Shown here piece by piece: positions 42,198 to 52,799 of a stretch of 64,000 bases of DNA (position 1 is the stretch's first letter; each line of letters starts with the position of its first letter). Where the stretch lies: assembly GCA_046726235.1 (NCBI GenBank), contig JBKPAD010000002.1, forward strand, positions 124,001-188,000. Reading direction: 5' to 3'. Both the position numbers and the translations under genes were made by a program. This DNA comes from Nitricoxidireducens sp046726235. GTDB taxonomy: Bacteria; Pseudomonadota; Gammaproteobacteria; Burkholderiales; Rhodocyclaceae. The notes under the pieces are model-generated. The model did not search any database. It was not told the origin of the DNA and saw only the letters and a list, made by a program, of their open reading frames with translations.

Positions 42198-43817
42198 ATG
42201 CTGCGCTTTTCCGATATGAAGATTTGGGTGCGGCTGACGGCTGCCATCTGGATAATGCTGGTAGTCGCCTGGACCAGCATGATCTTCTGGGAAAGCTCGG
42301 TTAACCGGCAAACGGCCATCGACCAGGCGCGCTCCTTCTCGCAGTCGATGCACGAGGTCACCCTCGCCGGCCTCACCGGCATGATGATCACCGGCACCGT
42401 CGGCCAGCGCGACGTCTTCCTGGACCAGATCAAGCAACTCGCGATCATCCGCGACCTCAAGGTGCTGCGCGGCGAAGCCGTCACCAAGACCTTCGGCCCG
42501 GGCAACGCCAAGGACGGCGGCGCCGACGCCATCGAGCAGCAGGTGCTCTCCAGCGGCAAGGAATATGTCGAGGTGCAGTCCGACGACAAGGGCGAGTTCC
42601 TGCGCGTCGTGCGCCCGGCCCTCGGCCAGAAGAACTATCTCGGCAAGGACTGCCTGTCCTGCCACCAGGTTCCCGAGGGAAGCGTCCTCGGCGTCGTCAG
42701 CATGAAGATTTCGCTCGACCATGTGAACGCGGCCGTCTCGTCGCAGCGCATCAAGTCCCTGCTCGCCGCCATCGCCGTCAGCATCCCGTTGCTCGCCTTC
42801 ATCTGGCTGTTCGTGCGCAACGTCGTCACCATCCCGCTCGAGCACATGGTCGCCGGACTACGCAGCATCGCGACCGGCGAGGGCGACCTGACGCGCCGCC
42901 TCGAGGTCAAGGGCAAGGACGAGATCGGCGAGGCCTCGTCGGTGTTCAACGACATGATGGCCAAGTTCGCCGACCTCGTGCGCCACGTCGGCGAGTCCGC
43001 GAGCCAGGTTTCCGCCGCCGCCCACGAACTGTCGGAGAGCGCCAACAAGGTCACCGAAGGGTCGCACCGCCAGGACGAAATGTCGGCCACCGCCGCCGAC
43101 GCCGTCGAGAGCGTCGTCTCCAGCATCACCGACATCGCCCAGAGCACCGACCGCGTCCACGAGCAGTCGCGCGAGAGCGAGCGCCGTTCCGCGGAAGGCA
43201 ACCACAGCCTCTCCAAGCTGATCGGCGACGTCGGCATGGTCGAGAACACGGTCAAGCAGATCGCTGACGCAGTCACGCAGTTCGTCACCAGCACCGCCGC
43301 GATCACCAACATGACGCGCGAGGTCAAGGACATCGCCGACCAGACCAACCTGCTGGCGCTGAATGCTGCCATCGAGGCGGCGCGTGCCGGCGAACAAGGC
43401 CGCGGCTTCGCGGTCGTCGCCGACGAAGTGCGCAAGCTGGCGGAGAAGTCGGCCGCCTCGGCGAGCGAGATCGACGCCATCACGCGCAGCCTTTCGCAAC
43501 AGTCAGAAGCCGTCCAGCACTCGATCGACAACGGCCTGACCCACATCACCTCGAGCCAGAAGTCGGTCGAGAACGTCGCCGAAGTACTCGCCGCCGCCAG
43601 CAGTTCGGTGACGGAAGTCGGCCACGGCCTCGATTCGATCGCCGCCGCGACCGAGGAACAGCGCCGCGTGTTCAATGACGTCGCCGGCAACATCGAGGCC
43701 ATCGCCTCGATGGCGCGCGAGAACAGCGAGGCGGTGGAGCAGACGTCGGCCGCCGCCCACCAGCTCGAAGACCTCGCCAATACCCTGCAAAACGCCGTCG
43801 GCCGCTTCCGCACCTGA
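42198..43817 (+). CDS. chemoreceptor with a periplasmic heme c motif
   Basis: 539 aa. Membrane segments at about 12-31 and 187-207 enclose a sensor domain of about 155 residues containing one CLSCH motif (C152-H156), the covalent heme c attachment signature. HAMP at about 208-260; the methyl-accepting domain at 270-520 contains DQTNLLALNAAIEAARAG. Heme c sensor chemoreceptors are known from metal-reducing Geobacter (family knowledge). Here, redox or gas taxis is inferred. GGAAG precedes the ATG. Confidence 0.92.
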   Translation: MLRFSDMKIWVRLTAAIWIMLVVAWTSMIFWESSVNRQTAIDQARSFSQSMHEVTLAGLTGMMITGTVGQRDVFLDQIKQLAIIRDLKVLRGEAVTKTFGPGNAKDGGADAIEQQVLSSGKEYVEVQSDDKGEFLRVVRPALGQKNYLGKDCLSCHQVPEGSVLGVVSMKISLDHVNAAVSSQRIKSLLAAIAVSIPLLAFIWLFVRNVVTIPLEHMVAGLRSIATGEGDLTRRLEVKGKDEIGEASSVFNDMMAKFADLVRHVGESASQVSAAAHELSESANKVTEGSHRQDEMSATAADAVESVVSSITDIAQSTDRVHEQSRESERRSAEGNHSLSKLIGDVGMVENTVKQIADAVTQFVTSTAAITNMTREVKDIADQTNLLALNAAIEAARAGEQGRGFAVVADEVRKLAEKSAASASEIDAITRSLSQQSEAVQHSIDNGLTHITSSQKSVENVAEVLAAASSSVTEVGHGLDSIAAATEEQRRVFNDVAGNIEAIASMARENSEAVEQTSAAAHQLEDLANTLQNAVGRFRT

Positions 43818-43852
43818 CCGCGCGGGGGCGGCGCTTTTTTTGCGCTTTCCCC

Positions 43853-43880
43853 CTTGAAATGGCCGGCACCGGCCCCATCG
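43853..43880 (+). promoter_or_regulatory. sigma32 heat-shock promoter of grpE
   Basis: CTTGAAA (43853-43859), 13 nt, CCCCATCG (43873-43880). This matches the sigma32 consensus CTTGAAA-N13-15-CCCCATNT almost perfectly, 32 nt before the grpE ATG. Confidence 0.88.
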
Positions 43881-43911
43881 TAGCGAAGGTTTTATCGATG
43901 GGGACGTTGTC

Positions 43912-44472
43912 ATGCAGGATGAAGCACCGAAGCAAACACCCGAAGCCTTGCCCGAAACCGCCGCTGCCGCCGGCGTAGCGACTGAGGCCGCACCGCAGCA
44001 GGAAACCATGCCCAGCCTCGAGGAACTGCTCAAGGCTGCGGAACTCAAGGCTGCGGAGCATCACGACGCCTGGCTGCGCGCCCGCGCCGAGACCGAGAAC
44101 GTCCGCCGCCGCGCCCAGGACGACATCGCCAAGGCCGGCAAGTTCGCCGCCGAGAAGTTCGCCGGCGAACTCCTCGCCGTCAAGGACAGCCTCGAAGCGG
44201 CCCTCGCCAACGAGAGCCAGGACGCCGCCGCATTGCGCGCCGGTGTCGAGTTGACCCTGCGCCAGCTCGCCGGCGCCTTCGAGAAGTCGCACGTGACGGA
44301 AATCAACCCGCTCGAAGAGAAGTTCGACCCGCACAAGCACCAGGCGATCAGCCAGGTCGAGGCCGACGGCGAGCCGAACCGCGTCATCTCGGTGCTGCAG
44401 AAGGGGTATGCGCTGCACGATCGCATCATCCGTCCCGCGCTGGTCGTCGTTTCCAAGGCGAAAAGCGCTTGA
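43912..44472 (+). CDS. grpE: nucleotide exchange factor GrpE
   Basis: 186 aa. Polar N terminus, a long coiled coil (about 40-95, with RAETENVRRRAQDDI) and a C-terminal beta domain (FDPHKHQAISQVEAD, VLQKGYALHDRIIRPALVVVSK). Releases ADP from DnaK. First gene of grpE-dnaK-dnaJ. Confidence 0.97.
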   Translation: MQDEAPKQTPEALPETAAAAGVATEAAPQQETMPSLEELLKAAELKAAEHHDAWLRARAETENVRRRAQDDIAKAGKFAAEKFAGELLAVKDSLEAALANESQDAAALRAGVELTLRQLAGAFEKSHVTEINPLEEKFDPHKHQAISQVEADGEPNRVISVLQKGYALHDRIIRPALVVVSKAKSA

Positions 44473-44495
44473 ACTGACGACGAATACCCCCATTT
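44468..44495 (+). promoter_or_regulatory. second sigma32 promoter, at the grpE/dnaK junction
   Basis: CTTGAAC (44468-44474) spans the grpE stop codon; 13 nt later CCCCATTT (44488-44495). The spacing is identical to the grpE promoter. It lies 44 nt before the dnaK ATG, giving dnaK its own heat-shock promoter. Confidence 0.82.
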
Positions 44496-44539
44496 CCCCG
44501 ACAGGCTAGTTTTTCAAGCATTCAGCAAAGGACACCAAC

Positions 44540-46483
<1,944 letters not shown>

Positions 46484-46502
46484 TAACCTGTCGTCCCTTC
46501 GG

Positions 46503-46545
46503 GACACGGAGACCACGGCGCAACGTCCGTGCGCTCCGTGTCTTT
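46503..46545 (+). other. hairpin between dnaK and dnaJ
   Basis: GACACGGAG (46503-46511) pairs with CTCCGTGTC (46534-46542), with an inner CACGG/CCGTG pairing, followed by TTTC. It may act as a partial terminator or a processing/stability element that lowers dnaJ relative to dnaK. Confidence 0.5.
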
Positions 46546-46568
46546 CATGCTAATGACCGCTAGAGAAC

Positions 46569-47699
46569 ATGGCTGCTAAACGCGACTACTACGAAATCCT
46601 CGGCGTCAACCGCGACGCCAGCGCGGAGGACATCAAGAAGGCCTACCGCAGGCTGGCCATGAAGCACCATCCCGACCGCAACCCGGACAATCCGAAGTCG
46701 GAGGAGCACTTCAAGGAAGCGAAGGAAGCCTACGAGATCCTCTCGGACGCGCAGAAGCGCTCGGCCTACGACCAGTTCGGCCATGCCGGGGTCGACCCGT
46801 CCGCCGGCGGCGGCCAGGGTTTCGGCGGCAACGGCATGGGCGGCTTCTCCGACGCATTCTCCGACATCTTCGGCGACATCTTCGGCGGCGGCCGCGGCGG
46901 CCGCTCCAACGTCTTCCGCGGCGCCGACCTGCGCTACAACCTCGAGATCGGTCTGGAGGAAGCGGCGCGCGGCACCGAGACGCGCATCCGCATCCCGACC
47001 ATGGCCGAATGCGAGACCTGCAAGGGCAGCGGCGCCAAGAAGGGCACCGAGCCGAAGGTCTGCCCGACTTGCGGCGGCCATGGCCAGGTGCGCATGCAAC
47101 AAGGCTTTTTCTCCATCCAGCAGACCTGCCCCAAGTGCCACGGCACCGGCCGCTTCATCGCCGAGCCCTGCACGAGCTGCCATGGCGCCGGCCGCGTCAA
47201 GCAGCACAAGACGCTGTCGGTCAAGATTCCCGCCGGCATCGACGAGGGCGATCGCATCCGGCTTTCGGGCGAAGGCGAGCCCGGCGTCAATGGCGGCCCG
47301 CCCGGCGATCTCTACGTTCAGATCCACCTCAAGCCGCACACCGTCTTCCAGCGCGACCACGACGACCTGCACTGCGAGATGCCGGTGAGCTTCACGGTCG
47401 CGGCGCTCGGCGGCGAGATCGAGATTCCCACGCTCGACGGCGTCGCGCGCCTCAAAGTCCCGCCGGAAACCCAGACGGGCAAGGTGTTCCGGCTGCGCGG
47501 CAAGGGCATCAAGGGTGTACGCTCGATCGGTCATGGCGATCTGCTCTGCCACGTCGTCGTCGAGACGCCGATCAACCTCACGGACCGCCAGCGGGAACTG
47601 CTGCGCGAGTTCGAGGAAATCAGCCAGACCAACGCGGAACGACACAATCCGCGTGCCAAGGGCTGGATGGACCGCGTGCGGGACTTCTTCGCCAGCTGA
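46569..47699 (+). CDS. dnaJ: co-chaperone DnaJ (Hsp40)
   Basis: 376 aa. J domain with KHHPDRN (HPD at about 33-35), Gly/Phe-rich linker, zinc region with four CxxCxGxG-type repeats (about 139-200) and the C-terminal substrate domain. Stimulates DnaK ATPase. It follows dnaK by 85 nt that contain a hairpin. Confidence 0.98.
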   Translation: MAAKRDYYEILGVNRDASAEDIKKAYRRLAMKHHPDRNPDNPKSEEHFKEAKEAYEILSDAQKRSAYDQFGHAGVDPSAGGGQGFGGNGMGGFSDAFSDIFGDIFGGGRGGRSNVFRGADLRYNLEIGLEEAARGTETRIRIPTMAECETCKGSGAKKGTEPKVCPTCGGHGQVRMQQGFFSIQQTCPKCHGTGRFIAEPCTSCHGAGRVKQHKTLSVKIPAGIDEGDRIRLSGEGEPGVNGGPPGDLYVQIHLKPHTVFQRDHDDLHCEMPVSFTVAALGGEIEIPTLDGVARLKVPPETQTGKVFRLRGKGIKGVRSIGHGDLLCHVVVETPINLTDRQRELLREFEEISQTNAERHNPRAKGWMDRVRDFFAS

Positions 47700-47809
47700 C
47701 GCTCGCCCTGACGCGAGGGGCCGTCTCGCGCACCGCGTGAAATATCAGGACATGCTTATAAGGTCATAACGAAAGCGTGTTTGACAAGGCGCGTCCATCT
47801 GCTCAAAAT

Positions 47810-47823
47810 TTGATCAACGTCAA
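47810..47823 (+). promoter_or_regulatory. FNR-type binding site
   Basis: TTGAT-CAAC-GTCAA, 9 of 10 conserved positions of TTGAT-N4-ATCAA. If it acts at -41.5, transcription would start near 47858, 32 nt before the ATG at 47890, with TATGGC around the -10. An fnr-like gene lies just downstream on the other strand. Confidence 0.6.
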
Positions 47824-47889
47824 ATTACAGTTGGATCAGCCTTCTCTATGGCTGCATCCGCTCCAGAATCCACCTTGCCGGAGATCGCC

Positions 47890-48120
47890 ATGTCCCAACA
47901 AGAACCCCAAGCCTCGATCGTTCCGCTGGCCCTGCTGGTCTGCTGCTCGATCAGCCTCTTCTTCCTGCTCGTCTCGTGGGCGGCAGGCGGCCAGACCTTC
48001 TTCGAAAGCCTCTACGGCTACCAGACGCTCGGCGCCCTCGTCGCCGGCATCATCGCGGGCCTCATCGGCATGAAGCGCTTCGAGACGAGCGCCGCTGCGC
48101 AGCGCGTCTCGCACGTCTGA
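47890..48120 (+). CDS. small two-pass membrane protein (76 aa)
   Basis: 76 aa. The ATG at 47890 has GGAG 6 nt upstream; an upstream in-frame ATG at 47848 lacks one. Two membrane segments (about 10-31 and 45-66) are joined by a short loop (GGQTFFESLYGYQT). No conserved catalytic residue and no recognised family. Preceded by an FNR-like box and followed by a strong hairpin terminator, so probably a monocistronic, oxygen-responsive gene (inference). Confidence 0.65.
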   Translation: MSQQEPQASIVPLALLVCCSISLFFLLVSWAAGGQTFFESLYGYQTLGALVAGIIAGLIGMKRFETSAAAQRVSHV

Positions 48121-48136
48121 CGTTTCCTTGATGGAT

Positions 48137-48160
48137 GGCGCCGCCGCGGCGGCGCCTTTT
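48137..48160 (+). terminator. terminator after the small membrane protein gene
   Basis: A 20-bp perfect palindrome of G and C (48137-48156) followed by TTTT, 16 nt past the stop. It touches the fnr stop codon on the opposite strand. Confidence 0.8.
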
Positions 48161-48966
48161 CAGTCCTTGTCGCCGCTGAAGCGCACGACGCGCGCCGACT
48201 GCGGCTGAGGCTCTTCCGACGTCGCAATCTTTTCCAGCGCGGCAATGTCCGCGTTGTAGTAGCGCATGCCGGCGCCGGCGCTGCGCTTCGTCAGCACGCC
48301 CGTGCGGGTGAAATCGGCCAGGATGCGGCTCGCCGTCTCGATGGTGATGCCGAGCATCGAGCCGATGTCCTCCAGGCTGAAGCGATGGATGCGGGTGCTC
48401 TGACCGTCACGCAGGCGCAGTAGCAGGCGGGCCATGCGCTCGCGCGCCTGGGCCGCCCCGCCGGCCAACTCGGACAGCCAGACCTCCGCTTCCCGCAGCG
48501 CTTCCTGCGACTTCGACAGCAGGCGCCGCTGCAGCGTCGGGTTGGCCTCGATCATGCGGCGGAAGTTCGCCATCGGGATGCGGCAGGCGACGACCTCTCC
48601 GACGGCGATCGCCGTGTGCTCGAAGGTGTCCGAGAACACCGACTCCATGCCGGCGACGTCGCTGTGCTTGACGATGCGGACGATGCGCTGGGCACCGTTG
48701 CTCGAATACTTGACCAGCTTCACCGTGCCGGCGCGAATGCAATAGACGCCATCGGCCGGCGCATTGCTGTTGAAGATGACCCCGCCCGGCGGGATCGCCA
48801 GATCGTCGATCCAGGTGTGGAAATCCTCGAGCTGGTCGGATGTCACGTCGGAGCACACCATGACGTCGCGCAGTTCGCAGGCGCCGCAGTTGCTGCGGCC
48901 CCGCTTCTTGGGCTCCTGGATCGTGCGGCGCGGTGCGCGCCCTTCAGGCTTCTGTTCCGTTGTCAC
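48160..48966 (-). CDS. fnr: FNR-type [4Fe-4S] oxygen-sensing regulator
   Basis: 268 aa from the GTG at 48966, 5 nt after the cysS stop, with GGGGA upstream. The cysteine set for a [4Fe-4S] cluster is complete: C27, C30, C38 and C128. Cyclic-nucleotide-like effector domain (about 50-165), dimer helix and HTH (197-217) with recognition helix ITIETASR. E210, S213 and R214 match FNR specificity for TTGAT-N4-ATCAA. Global anaerobic regulator; such a box lies 0.35 kb away at 47810. The frame runs further upstream, but that part is inside cysS. Confidence 0.9.
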   Translation of the reverse strand: MTTEQKPEGRAPRRTIQEPKKRGRSNCGACELRDVMVCSDVTSDQLEDFHTWIDDLAIPPGGVIFNSNAPADGVYCIRAGTVKLVKYSSNGAQRIVRIVKHSDVAGMESVFSDTFEHTAIAVGEVVACRIPMANFRRMIEANPTLQRRLLSKSQEALREAEVWLSELAGGAAQARERMARLLLRLRDGQSTRIHRFSLEDIGSMLGITIETASRILADFTRTGVLTKRSAGAGMRYYNADIAALEKIATSEEPQPQSARVVRFSGDKD

Positions 48967-48970
48967 TTCA

Positions 48971-50350
48971 CTATCCCCTGCGCCAGGTCGTGCCCTGAGG
49001 CGAGTCCTCGAGGACGATGCCGGCGGATTTGAGCTCGTCGCGAATACGATCGGCCTCGGCGAAGTTCTTCGCCTTCTTGGCCGCCACACGGGCTGCAATG
49101 CGCGCTTCGATGTCCTCCGCCGCCATGCCTTCGCCCGACGCCGGAACCGCTTGCAAGAAGCGGACCGGATCGCGCTCGAGCAGTCCGAGGATAGCGCCAA
49201 GCCCCCTCAACTGTCGCGCCAATTTGGCGTCACGCGTGCGATTCAATTCGGCCGCGATGTCAAACAGCACCTCGATCGCCTCGGGCGTGCCGAAGTCGTC
49301 GTCGAGCGCCTCGCGGAAGCGGCGCGCGTAATCGTCGTCCCAATCGACGCCTGCATCGCCGTCGCAGCCTTTCAACGACGTGTACAGCCGCGTCAGCGCC
49401 TGGCGTGCGTCGTCCAGATGCGCGTCGGAATAGTTGAGCGGGCTGCGGTAATGCGCGCGCAGGATGAAAAAGCGCACCACCTCTGCGTCGTACGACTTCA
49501 GCACTTCGCGGATGGTGAAGAAGTTGCCGAGCGACTTCGACATCTTCTCGTCGTCCACCCGCACGAAGCCGTTGTGCATCCAGTAATTCACGAAGGTGGT
49601 GCCGTGCGCCCCTTCTGACTGGGCAATCTCGTTCTCGTGATGGGGAAACTGCAGGTCCTGCCCGCCGCCGTGGATGTCGAAATGATCGCCGAGCAGGTCG
49701 GAGCTCATCGCCGAGCACTCGATGTGCCAGCCCGGGCGGCCGCGGCCCCAGGGCGAATCCCACTTGACCTCGGCCGGCTCGTCGTCGCGCGCGTGCTTCC
49801 AGAGCACGAAGTCAAGCGGATCCTGCTTGCCTTCCATGACGTCGACGCGCTCGCCGGCGCGCAGGTCCTCGAGCGACTTGCCCGAGAGCCTGCCGTAGTC
49901 GGGAAACTTGCGCACCGAGTAGCAGACATCGTGATTCGGCGCGGCGTACGCGAGGCCGCGCTCCTCGAGCTTGCCGATCAGGCCGAGCATCTGCGGCACG
50001 TAATCGGTCGCGCGCGGCTCGAAGTCAGGCCGCAGCACGCCGAGCGCCCCGGCGTCCTCGTTCATCGCCGCGATGAAGCGGTCGGTCAGCGCACGCACCG
50101 TTTCGCCGTTCTCGCGCGCGCGGCGGATGATCTTGTCGTCGATGTCGGTGATGTTGCGGACGTAGGTCAGGTCGAGCCCGCTGGCGCGCAGCCAGCGCGC
50201 CACCATGTCGAACACCACCATGACCCGCGCGTGCCCGAGATGGCAGTAGTCGTAGACCGTCATGCCGCAGACGTACATGCGAACACGCCCGGGCTCGATG
50301 GGGACAAACTGCTGCTTCTCTCGAGCCAGGGAGTTGTAGATCTTCAGCAT
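48971..50350 (-). CDS. cysS: cysteinyl-tRNA synthetase
   Basis: 459 aa class I synthetase. HIGH-type motif CHLGHARVMV (about 36-45) with zinc cysteine CGMTVYDYCH, and KMSKSLGNF (about 266-274). C-terminal DALR and anticodon region to the end. Followed by fnr with a 5-nt gap, so the two genes are probably co-transcribed. Confidence 0.97.
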   Translation of the reverse strand: MLKIYNSLAREKQQFVPIEPGRVRMYVCGMTVYDYCHLGHARVMVVFDMVARWLRASGLDLTYVRNITDIDDKIIRRARENGETVRALTDRFIAAMNEDAGALGVLRPDFEPRATDYVPQMLGLIGKLEERGLAYAAPNHDVCYSVRKFPDYGRLSGKSLEDLRAGERVDVMEGKQDPLDFVLWKHARDDEPAEVKWDSPWGRGRPGWHIECSAMSSDLLGDHFDIHGGGQDLQFPHHENEIAQSEGAHGTTFVNYWMHNGFVRVDDEKMSKSLGNFFTIREVLKSYDAEVVRFFILRAHYRSPLNYSDAHLDDARQALTRLYTSLKGCDGDAGVDWDDDYARRFREALDDDFGTPEAIEVLFDIAAELNRTRDAKLARQLRGLGAILGLLERDPVRFLQAVPASGEGMAAEDIEARIAARVAAKKAKNFAEADRIRDELKSAGIVLEDSPQGTTWRRG

Positions 50351-50420
50351 GCAGGGACCGAACGCGCGAAATAAACACTAAACCGGGGTGTTATTTCCCC
50401 ATCGCGGGAAGCGGGATTTC

Positions 50421-50464
50421 TTGTGGATGAAACCGCCTTCTTGCTAGAATTCAACGTTGAATTC
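50421..50464 (+). promoter_or_regulatory. promoter overlapped by an 18-bp perfect palindrome
   Basis: TTGTGG (50421-50426), 18 nt, TAGAAT (50445-50450). The palindrome GAATTCAACGTTGAATTC fills 50447-50464, covering the end of the -10 and the expected start of transcription. It suggests a repressor operator for the TPR/transpeptidase operon. Confidence 0.5.
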
Positions 50465-50486
50465 GACCCGTCGCGACCAGTATAAC

Positions 50487-51569
50487 ATGGCCAATAAACG
50501 CTTCTTTCCCGCCCGCACGCTCGCTTTCGCTGCCTACGCGGTCGCCGTCGCCTTGGCCATGCCGGCACACGCCGACGCGATCCAGGACGCCAATCGGCTG
50601 CTCAAACAGGGACAGCACACGCAGGCCCTCGAGCAGGTCGACAAGTATCTGTCGGGCAAGCCGAAGGACGCCCAGGGGCGCTTCCTCAAGGGCGTGATCC
50701 TCGCCGAGATGAACAAGCCGAACGACGCCATCTCGGTGTTCACCAAGCTGACCGAGGACTACCCCGAGCTGCCCGAGCCCTACAACAACCTCGCCGTCAT
50801 CTACGCCCAGCAGAAGCAGTTCGAGAAAGCCAAGCAGGCGCTGGAGATGGCGATTCGCACCCATCCCTCCTACGCAACGGCGCACGAGAACCTCGGCGAC
50901 ATCTACGCCCGCCTCGCCAGCCAGGCCTACGACAAGGCGCTGCAGATCGATTCCTCGAACTCCAGCGCGCAGACCAAGCTGGCGACGATCAAGGACCTGA
51001 TCAGCGTCAACCAGCGGCCGGGACGTCCTACGGCCGCCAAGCCAGCGCCGGCCATCGTCGCCGCCGCGCCCGTCGAGCCCAAGGTCGAGGCCAAGCCGTC
51101 CGAACCGAAGCCCGTCGAAGTGCCGAAGCCCCTCGAGGTCAAGCCGGTCGAGGCCAAGGTCGTCGCCGCGCCGCCGCCGATCGCGCCGCCGCCCGCCAAG
51201 GAAGCCGCGAAGCCGGCCGCCGCCGGTGGCGAGGTCGCCGAAGTCACCAAGGCCATCGACGGCTGGTTCTCCGCCTGGTCGAAGAAGGACGTCAAGGGCT
51301 ACCTCGCCCACTACGCCAAGGACTTCGAGACTCCCAGCGGCGAATCGCGCGCCGCGTGGGAAGCCGAGCGCGCCAAGCGCATCACCAAGCCGGCGAGCAT
51401 CCAGGTCGGCCACGAAAACCTGCGCATCACCGTCGAGGGTGACAAGGCAACCGCCAAGTTCCGCCAGCACTACAAGGCCGGCACCTTCAAGGCCGGCAGC
51501 AACAAGGTCGTCACGCTGGTTCGCCGCGACGGCCGCTGGCTGATCCAGCAAGAGAAGATCGGCAGTTGA
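50487..51569 (+). CDS. exported TPR protein with a SnoaL/Cds6-like C-terminal domain
   Basis: 360 aa from the ATG at 50487; an ATG at 50457 lies inside the palindrome and is less likely. Signal peptide to about residue 30 (MPAHADA). TPR repeats at about 33-150, then an Ala/Pro/Lys/Val-rich spacer (about 165-235) and an NTF2/SnoaL-type domain (about 245-360: IDGWFSAWSKKDVKGYLAHY region). Overlaps the transpeptidase start by 1 nt. The C-terminal domain resembles that of the transpeptidase. A periplasmic scaffold role is inferred. Confidence 0.8.
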   Translation: MANKRFFPARTLAFAAYAVAVALAMPAHADAIQDANRLLKQGQHTQALEQVDKYLSGKPKDAQGRFLKGVILAEMNKPNDAISVFTKLTEDYPELPEPYNNLAVIYAQQKQFEKAKQALEMAIRTHPSYATAHENLGDIYARLASQAYDKALQIDSSNSSAQTKLATIKDLISVNQRPGRPTAAKPAPAIVAAAPVEPKVEAKPSEPKPVEVPKPLEVKPVEAKVVAAPPPIAPPPAKEAAKPAAAGGEVAEVTKAIDGWFSAWSKKDVKGYLAHYAKDFETPSGESRAAWEAERAKRITKPASIQVGHENLRITVEGDKATAKFRQHYKAGTFKAGSNKVVTLVRRDGRWLIQQEKIGS

Positions 51570-52765
51570 TGAACGTCCGTCTGCGTCGCCGCGCCCTCGC
51601 AGTCCTTGCCGCCCTTGCTTTTCCCGTCTCAGCGGCCTGCGCCGCCGAGGCGCGCTACACCGATTCCGGCCCCGAGCCGCTGCTCGCGCGCGTCTTCGAC
51701 GACATCGAGAAGAACCGCTGGGAATCGGCGCTGCAGCAGACCGACGCGCTGCTCAAGGCCTACCCCAACTTCCGCCTCGGCCATCTAGTCCGCGGCGATC
51801 TGCTGCTGGCGCGCACGCGTCCGCTCAAGAGCTTCGGTGAAGGCGGCGGCAGCGGCGCGCAGGAGAAGATCGCCGACCTGCGCGAAGAAGCCCTCGCCCG
51901 CCTGCGCGCCTACAAGACCAAGCCGACGGCCGACTACGTGCCGCGCTACCTGCTGCAGCTGCGCCCCGACCAGAAGTATGCCGTCGTCGTCGATACGCAG
52001 AAGGCGCGCCTCTACCTCTACCAGAACGACAAGGGCACGCCGCGCTTCGTCGCCGACTACTACGTGACCCACGGCAAGCTCGGAACGGACAAACTCAAGG
52101 AAGGCGACAAGAAGACGCCGATCGGCGTCTATCACGTCACCGCCAGCCTGCCACGCCAAAAGCTCGGCGACTTCTACGGCAGCGGCGCCTTCCCGATCAA
52201 CTACCCGAACGAGTGGGACAAGCGGATGGGACGCAACGGCCACGGCATCTGGCTGCACGGCACGCCGTCCGACACCTTCTCGCGCCCGCCCAAGGCCTCC
52301 GACGGCTGCGTCGTCCTCGCCAACCAGGATCTCGACGCGATCTCGAAGAATCTCCAGATCGGCCTGACGCCGGTGATCATCAGCAACAGCATCGAGTGGC
52401 TGTCGCTCGACGACTGGCAGACCGAGCGCAAGTCCCTGCTCGACATGATCGACGAGTGGCGCCGCGACTGGGAAAGCCTCGACACCGACCGCTACGGCCG
52501 CCACTACTCGGCGCGCTTCAAGGCCGACGGCCAGGATCAGAAGCAGTGGGTCGAGCACAAGCGCAAGGTCAATGCCGGCAAGAGCTGGGTCAAGGTCGCC
52601 ACCGAGAACATCAGCATGTTCCGCAATCCCGGCAAGGAAGAATACGTCGTCGTCACCTTCGAACAGGACTACAAGAGCAGCAACCTCTCGAACGTGATGA
52701 AGAAACGCCAGTACTGGATCAAGGAAGACGGTCGCTGGAAGATCGTCTACGAAGGCTCGGCCTGA
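51569..52765 (+). CDS. L,D-transpeptidase (YkuD) with a Cds6-like C-terminal domain
   Basis: 398 aa from the ATG at 51569 overlapping the previous stop (TGATG). Signal peptide to about 25. YkuD domain (about 120-270) with IWLHGTPSDTF and SDGCVVLANQD; the nucleophile Cys is present, but the usual SHGC is SDGC, as in a recognised subgroup. The C-terminal NTF2-like domain (about 285-398) resembles the neighbour protein. Periplasmic; cross-links peptidoglycan or attaches/cleaves linked molecules. Exact reaction unknown. Confidence 0.88.
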   Translation: MNVRLRRRALAVLAALAFPVSAACAAEARYTDSGPEPLLARVFDDIEKNRWESALQQTDALLKAYPNFRLGHLVRGDLLLARTRPLKSFGEGGGSGAQEKIADLREEALARLRAYKTKPTADYVPRYLLQLRPDQKYAVVVDTQKARLYLYQNDKGTPRFVADYYVTHGKLGTDKLKEGDKKTPIGVYHVTASLPRQKLGDFYGSGAFPINYPNEWDKRMGRNGHGIWLHGTPSDTFSRPPKASDGCVVLANQDLDAISKNLQIGLTPVIISNSIEWLSLDDWQTERKSLLDMIDEWRRDWESLDTDRYGRHYSARFKADGQDQKQWVEHKRKVNAGKSWVKVATENISMFRNPGKEEYVVVTFEQDYKSSNLSNVMKKRQYWIKEDGRWKIVYEGSA

Positions 52766-52799
52766 CGGCCGGCCGCCACTTTCCCGGAGCACACTCCCG

